NCBI GenBank assembly: GCA_027625915.1 | Contig: JANTQA010000047.1 | Span: 9,052,001 to 9,116,000, forward strand | Direction of reading: 5' to 3' | From: Anaeramoeba flamelloides | Taxonomy: Eukaryota > Metamonada > Anaeramoebidae | Length of the DNA stretch: 64,000 nt | Part shown: in pieces, positions 60,889-64,000 of the stretch | Layout of the letters: each line of letters opens with the position of its first letter | Position numbering within the stretch: position 1 is the first letter of the stretch | The notes under the pieces: generated by a model | What the model saw: the letters and a program-made list of their open reading frames with translations, nothing else | Database searches by the model: none | Told to the model about the DNA's origin: nothing | Program-made: the position numbers and the translations under genes

Positions 60889-62878
60889 ATGAGCAAAAAT
60901 GAAAATGTTCCAAATTTAATTCAATTACATTGTGAATCCGATCTTGAAATGGATTTTATTGAAAATTTTTTTAATTCGATTGATAATTATTTTAATTATA
61001 AGGTAAGCTTTTCTTTTTTTTTTGTTTTATGATTTTTTTTTTTGATCCAAAAACAATTGTGGATCTGTTTTCTTATAATTTTTTGATTTAAAAGATTTTG
61101 GTGAATTTAATTTTTAAATAATGGTGTTTTTTACAACAAATAATAACATTTCAAACAAATAACTAATTTTTACACTTTTCACAAAAAAAAAAAAAAAAAA
61201 AACTAAAAAGGGATTTCCACCATTCCGCATTGTCATTCCATCATCACAAAGAGATATTGTGTATGTCTTTTTCTTTGAAAAAAACGCCCAAAAATTTCTT
61301 GATAAATATCCTCGCGCTCTTATTCTAAATAAGCGTTATGAATTTTCAATGGTCACTTATTACACTTTTAATAAATTTGAAAGAGAAAAGTATTCTGTAA
61401 GAGAATACGAGAAAACGATGCTTTATTTAAACAATATCGATTATTCGACCACAACAAATGACATTAAAGAGTATTTCAAAAAACACGTAAACAAACCTTT
61501 TCTTTTCCTTTCCTTTTTTTTTTCTTTTCTTTTCTTTTCTTGGTTTTTCCTTTTTCAGTTCTTTTTGATGATGATAAATTCAAAAAATGGTTTAAAATTT
61601 TTAATAACAATTTCCTTTATTAAAATTAAAAACTTGCTAAAGCACCTTTGTAGGTATAAAAACAAAAACTCCTGGGTTTTTGTTTTTTTTATTTCCACTT
61701 TATTGGAAATTTCAATTCCAAATCCTTTTCTAAAAAAAAATTAGGAAAAAAAAAATAAAAACAAATAAAGAAAAAAATTTAATTAAAAGATCTCAATGAC
61801 AAAACAAAAGTTACTTGGAATGGAATAACAAACACTTGAAATTCCAAGTAAATTAGATCTTGGGCCAAGACAATAAAAAATGATATTTTTCGACACTTTT
61901 GTTCTTTTATAAAAATCGGTTTATTTTTGGTAAGTGATTGTGTATGAATTTTTTTTATTGTAAGGTCTATAGTTGCTAAACACATTTGTGTCATTCAATT
62001 CAGATCCAAATAAAAAAATTGTTCTTTAATTGTTCATTTATGGAATAAAATTACTATTTGTTCTTTTCTTTTCTTAATGAAAAAATTTCAAATTGCATTT
62101 TGTTGTGTAAAAATTCTTCAACTTGCGCTTTATTGTGTTTGAAAAATTCATCCATTAGGAAATCTTGCAATGATGAGTTGTTTGCCATTTTTAATCTCCC
62201 TTTTTAATTCTCTGAATTTTTGAACCATTTGATTCGTAACATTGATAACTGTTTTTTCAAGCATGTGAAAAAAGACTTGCAAACGAAATGATTTTCAATT
62301 TTCCAGATTTTTCCTTTTATACTCAAAACACTCCTTTCAAATAGTTGGCTCTTAAGAATATTTCCAAGATCAACAAATTTCAAAAACTTTCTTTACTTTT
62401 AAATAACAAAATCTTTGATTCTACTTTCTTCAAAGCAAAGTAAAAAAAAATTTAAAAAATGGAAAATGTAATCTAAAATTTAAAAATATTTATTAGAATC
62501 AAAAAAAGAAGAAATGCCAATTTCAAATGAGAACGATTTAAAAATTAATTCTAATGCTTTTTTTTTTCTAATACTATTTCAATATCTTTATCTTGTCACC
62601 TTAAACATTGTTTGAATTAGTCGTTTGAGGTTACAATTTGCTCCAGACAAGACAATCCAAAATCTAAAAAAACAGTGATTGTCAAATGTGAAAGATCTCT
62701 AATACCATTTTTTCTTGTCAACTGTGGCAAATCCGTAACAATAAAGAAAAGCAATACAAGGATTTATAAAAACCGTATTCATAATCGCGGAGGCGAATTT
62801 AGTAAAGACACCATTGTGTTACAACCAATTCCAAAAAATCATACTAAAAAGAATATAAAACAAACTTTCAAAAAAAGG
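60889..62878 (+). CDS. Two-RRM RNA-binding protein, 5' part
   Basis: Not recognised as a named gene. Three exons join in phase 0: 60889-61002, 61211-61486 and 62630-62878 (213 residues), and the last ends at a donor, GTAAGA, so the gene continues beyond the window. Residues about 9-95 look like a divergent RRM: NLIQLHCES as strand 1, DLEMDFIENFF as helix 1, PFRIVIPS as strand 2, DIVYVFFFE as the RNP1 strand, NAQKFLDKYP as helix 2. A second RRM starts near residue 107: MLYLNNIDYSTTTNDIKEYF, a typical RNP2 strand and helix 1. It closes across the exon 3 join with VTICSRQ, TVIVKCER, IPFFLVNCG and KSVTIKK. The tail is Lys-rich. RNA binding is inferred from the fold pattern only. Exon 3's acceptor (TTTGAG) was chosen because it keeps phase and completes the second RRM. 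Confidence 0.65.
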
Positions 62879-64000
62879 GTAAGAAAATTATTTTCTTTTC
62901 TTTTCTTTTCTTTATTATTTTACTTTCAAACCATTCACAATTTTAATTAATAATATTTTTGTTGAGATCAAACTACTCAATAACAATTGGTGAAAAGAAA
63001 ACTTTGTTTATTCAGTCATTTAAAGAATATAAAAAAAAGTTCAATCAAAATATAGGATAAAAAAAAAAAAAAATTTTTTTTTTTTTATTATTGAAGAAGT
63101 GTAAATTACACTCTAGTTGCCCTTAGAATTAAATTTTCTTTCAGAAATTTAAGCGTAAAATCATAGATTTCACGATCATTAATTAATGAAAATAATTTCA
63201 AGACTGATCAAAGTTTAAAATTATTTCATTAAGATTTATTCCTTTTAATTTATTAAGAAAAATTAATCTATCTTTTTCATAGAAAGGACATATCCATAAA
63301 AAATGATCAATATTTTCTATAATTTCCTTCTGTTTATACTTTAAACATAAAGAAAAAATTTATTGGACTTTAGACAACGAAACTAAAATTCAAAATTTTC
63401 CACACAGTTAAAACCGTTCATAAAAGGATCACAGTAATACAATTTCATCAAATTTGAAATAAATTTTGATTTTTTGTAAAATTATCAAATCATTTTTTCA
63501 TCTTATAGTTTTTTGTTTTCATTTTATTTTTTGAATTACTTAACTTGTTTTGTTCGATCAATATTTTTTTTTTCGAACAGTTGATATTATGCTTCAAGTT
63601 GAGTTCTTCCAATATAGAAAAACTAAAATAAAATTAGTTGATGGTATATAACCATTTGATGGATCAATAATCCTAATTGAATTTAAACAAATTTCCCAAT
63701 ACATTTTTTTGGTTTTACCCATCTCCAAAATTTTTAACACACCAATAATTTATTAGTATTGATAATTATGTATTTTTTTATTTTGTGAGCTTTTGTAATT
63801 TATAAATAATTGTTAACATTTCAATTAGTGAATGGTTCTAATCCGGTGTTTCTCCTCGAATTGATTAAATAAGATTTTTTTTTTCAAAAATTGAATTTTG
63901 GTGTGTTAAAAATTTTGAATTGGAGTTTATTAAAAAGTGATTAATTTTTACCCTACAAGATTTAGTCAATTAGCACAATTGGTAATTTATTATGTATTAA
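62879..64000. other. Intron of the RRM gene running off the window
   Basis: Begins GTAAGAAAA followed by a TTTTC repeat (62893-62916). It holds the best LINE 3' copy (63065-63960). No further exon was recognised before the end. Confidence 0.6.
63065..63960 (-). mobile_element. LINE 3' end with reverse-transcriptase C-terminal motif
   Basis: Minus-strand frame ending at TAA (63106-63108): CLKYKQKEIIENIDHFLWIC then PFYEKDRLIFLNKL, the Cys/His C-terminal motif of non-LTR retrotransposon proteins (pattern C..EN.DHFLW.CP.Y...R), then, after a frame change, SLINDREIYDFTLKFLKEN. A short 3' tail (TTCTTCAATAATA) runs into 13 A on that strand. Upstream, 63490-63925 is repeat R, shared with 45.9-46.3, 53.3-53.8 and (inverted) 26.5-26.9 kb. 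Truncated and dead. Antisense to the RRM gene. Confidence 0.78.

Noticed and set aside
62650-62878. Exon 3 of the RRM gene as a TAF1-like segment
   Set aside because: A weak resemblance to the TAF1 EYSEENGPL region was considered, but the upstream exon has RRM features and exon 3 completes an RRM pattern better.

Overview
The window is nuclear DNA from a very AT-rich unicellular eukaryote. It holds intron-containing orthologues of conserved eukaryotic housekeeping genes: a SnRK/CIPK-like kinase, LAMTOR5, CLEC16A, eIF6, a Rac GTPase, USO1/p115, SF3B3 and a two-RRM protein. All stops seen (TAA, TGA) fit the standard code. Asn- and Lys-rich low-complexity inserts, CLEC16A and Rac together, and the base composition suggest an amoeba-like or Anaeramoeba-like protist. 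That placement is a guess and no marker here settles it.

Layout. 1-510 (-): 5' end of a protein kinase. 4579-5228 (-): three-exon LAMTOR5. 5229-10404: transposon debris. 10405-24905 (+): CLEC16A in eight exons, with three introns of 3.2-3.8 kb. 24906-28927: debris. 28928-30679 (+): eIF6 in two exons. 32245-32826 (-): single-exon Rac. 36805-44100 (-): USO1 in two exons with a 4.4 kb intron. 47263-55438 (-): SF3B3 in two exons with a 4.4 kb intron. 60889-62878 (+): the first three exons of an RRM protein that runs off the window.

Joining exons across the long introns gives proteins close to the usual family lengths: CLEC16A 1020 aa, eIF6 246, USO1 971, SF3B3 1266 and LAMTOR5 91. Introns fall into two size classes: about 100-300 bp (one near 1 kb, one 1.1 kb) and 3.2-4.4 kb. 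The long ones are filled with transposable-element relics.

The noncoding sequence is a mosaic of short terminal-inverted-repeat elements (at least nine families, several with TA target duplications), two Tc1/mariner transposase relics, a non-LTR retrotransposon family recognisable by its C-terminal Cys/His motif, a 1 kb dispersed repeat, and a short poly(A)-ended insertion with a 16 bp target duplication. Several elements are nested, and empty sites in sister copies prove some of the insertions. A T-rich tract follows most 5' splice sites on the sense strand. No tRNA, rRNA or CRISPR array was recognised.
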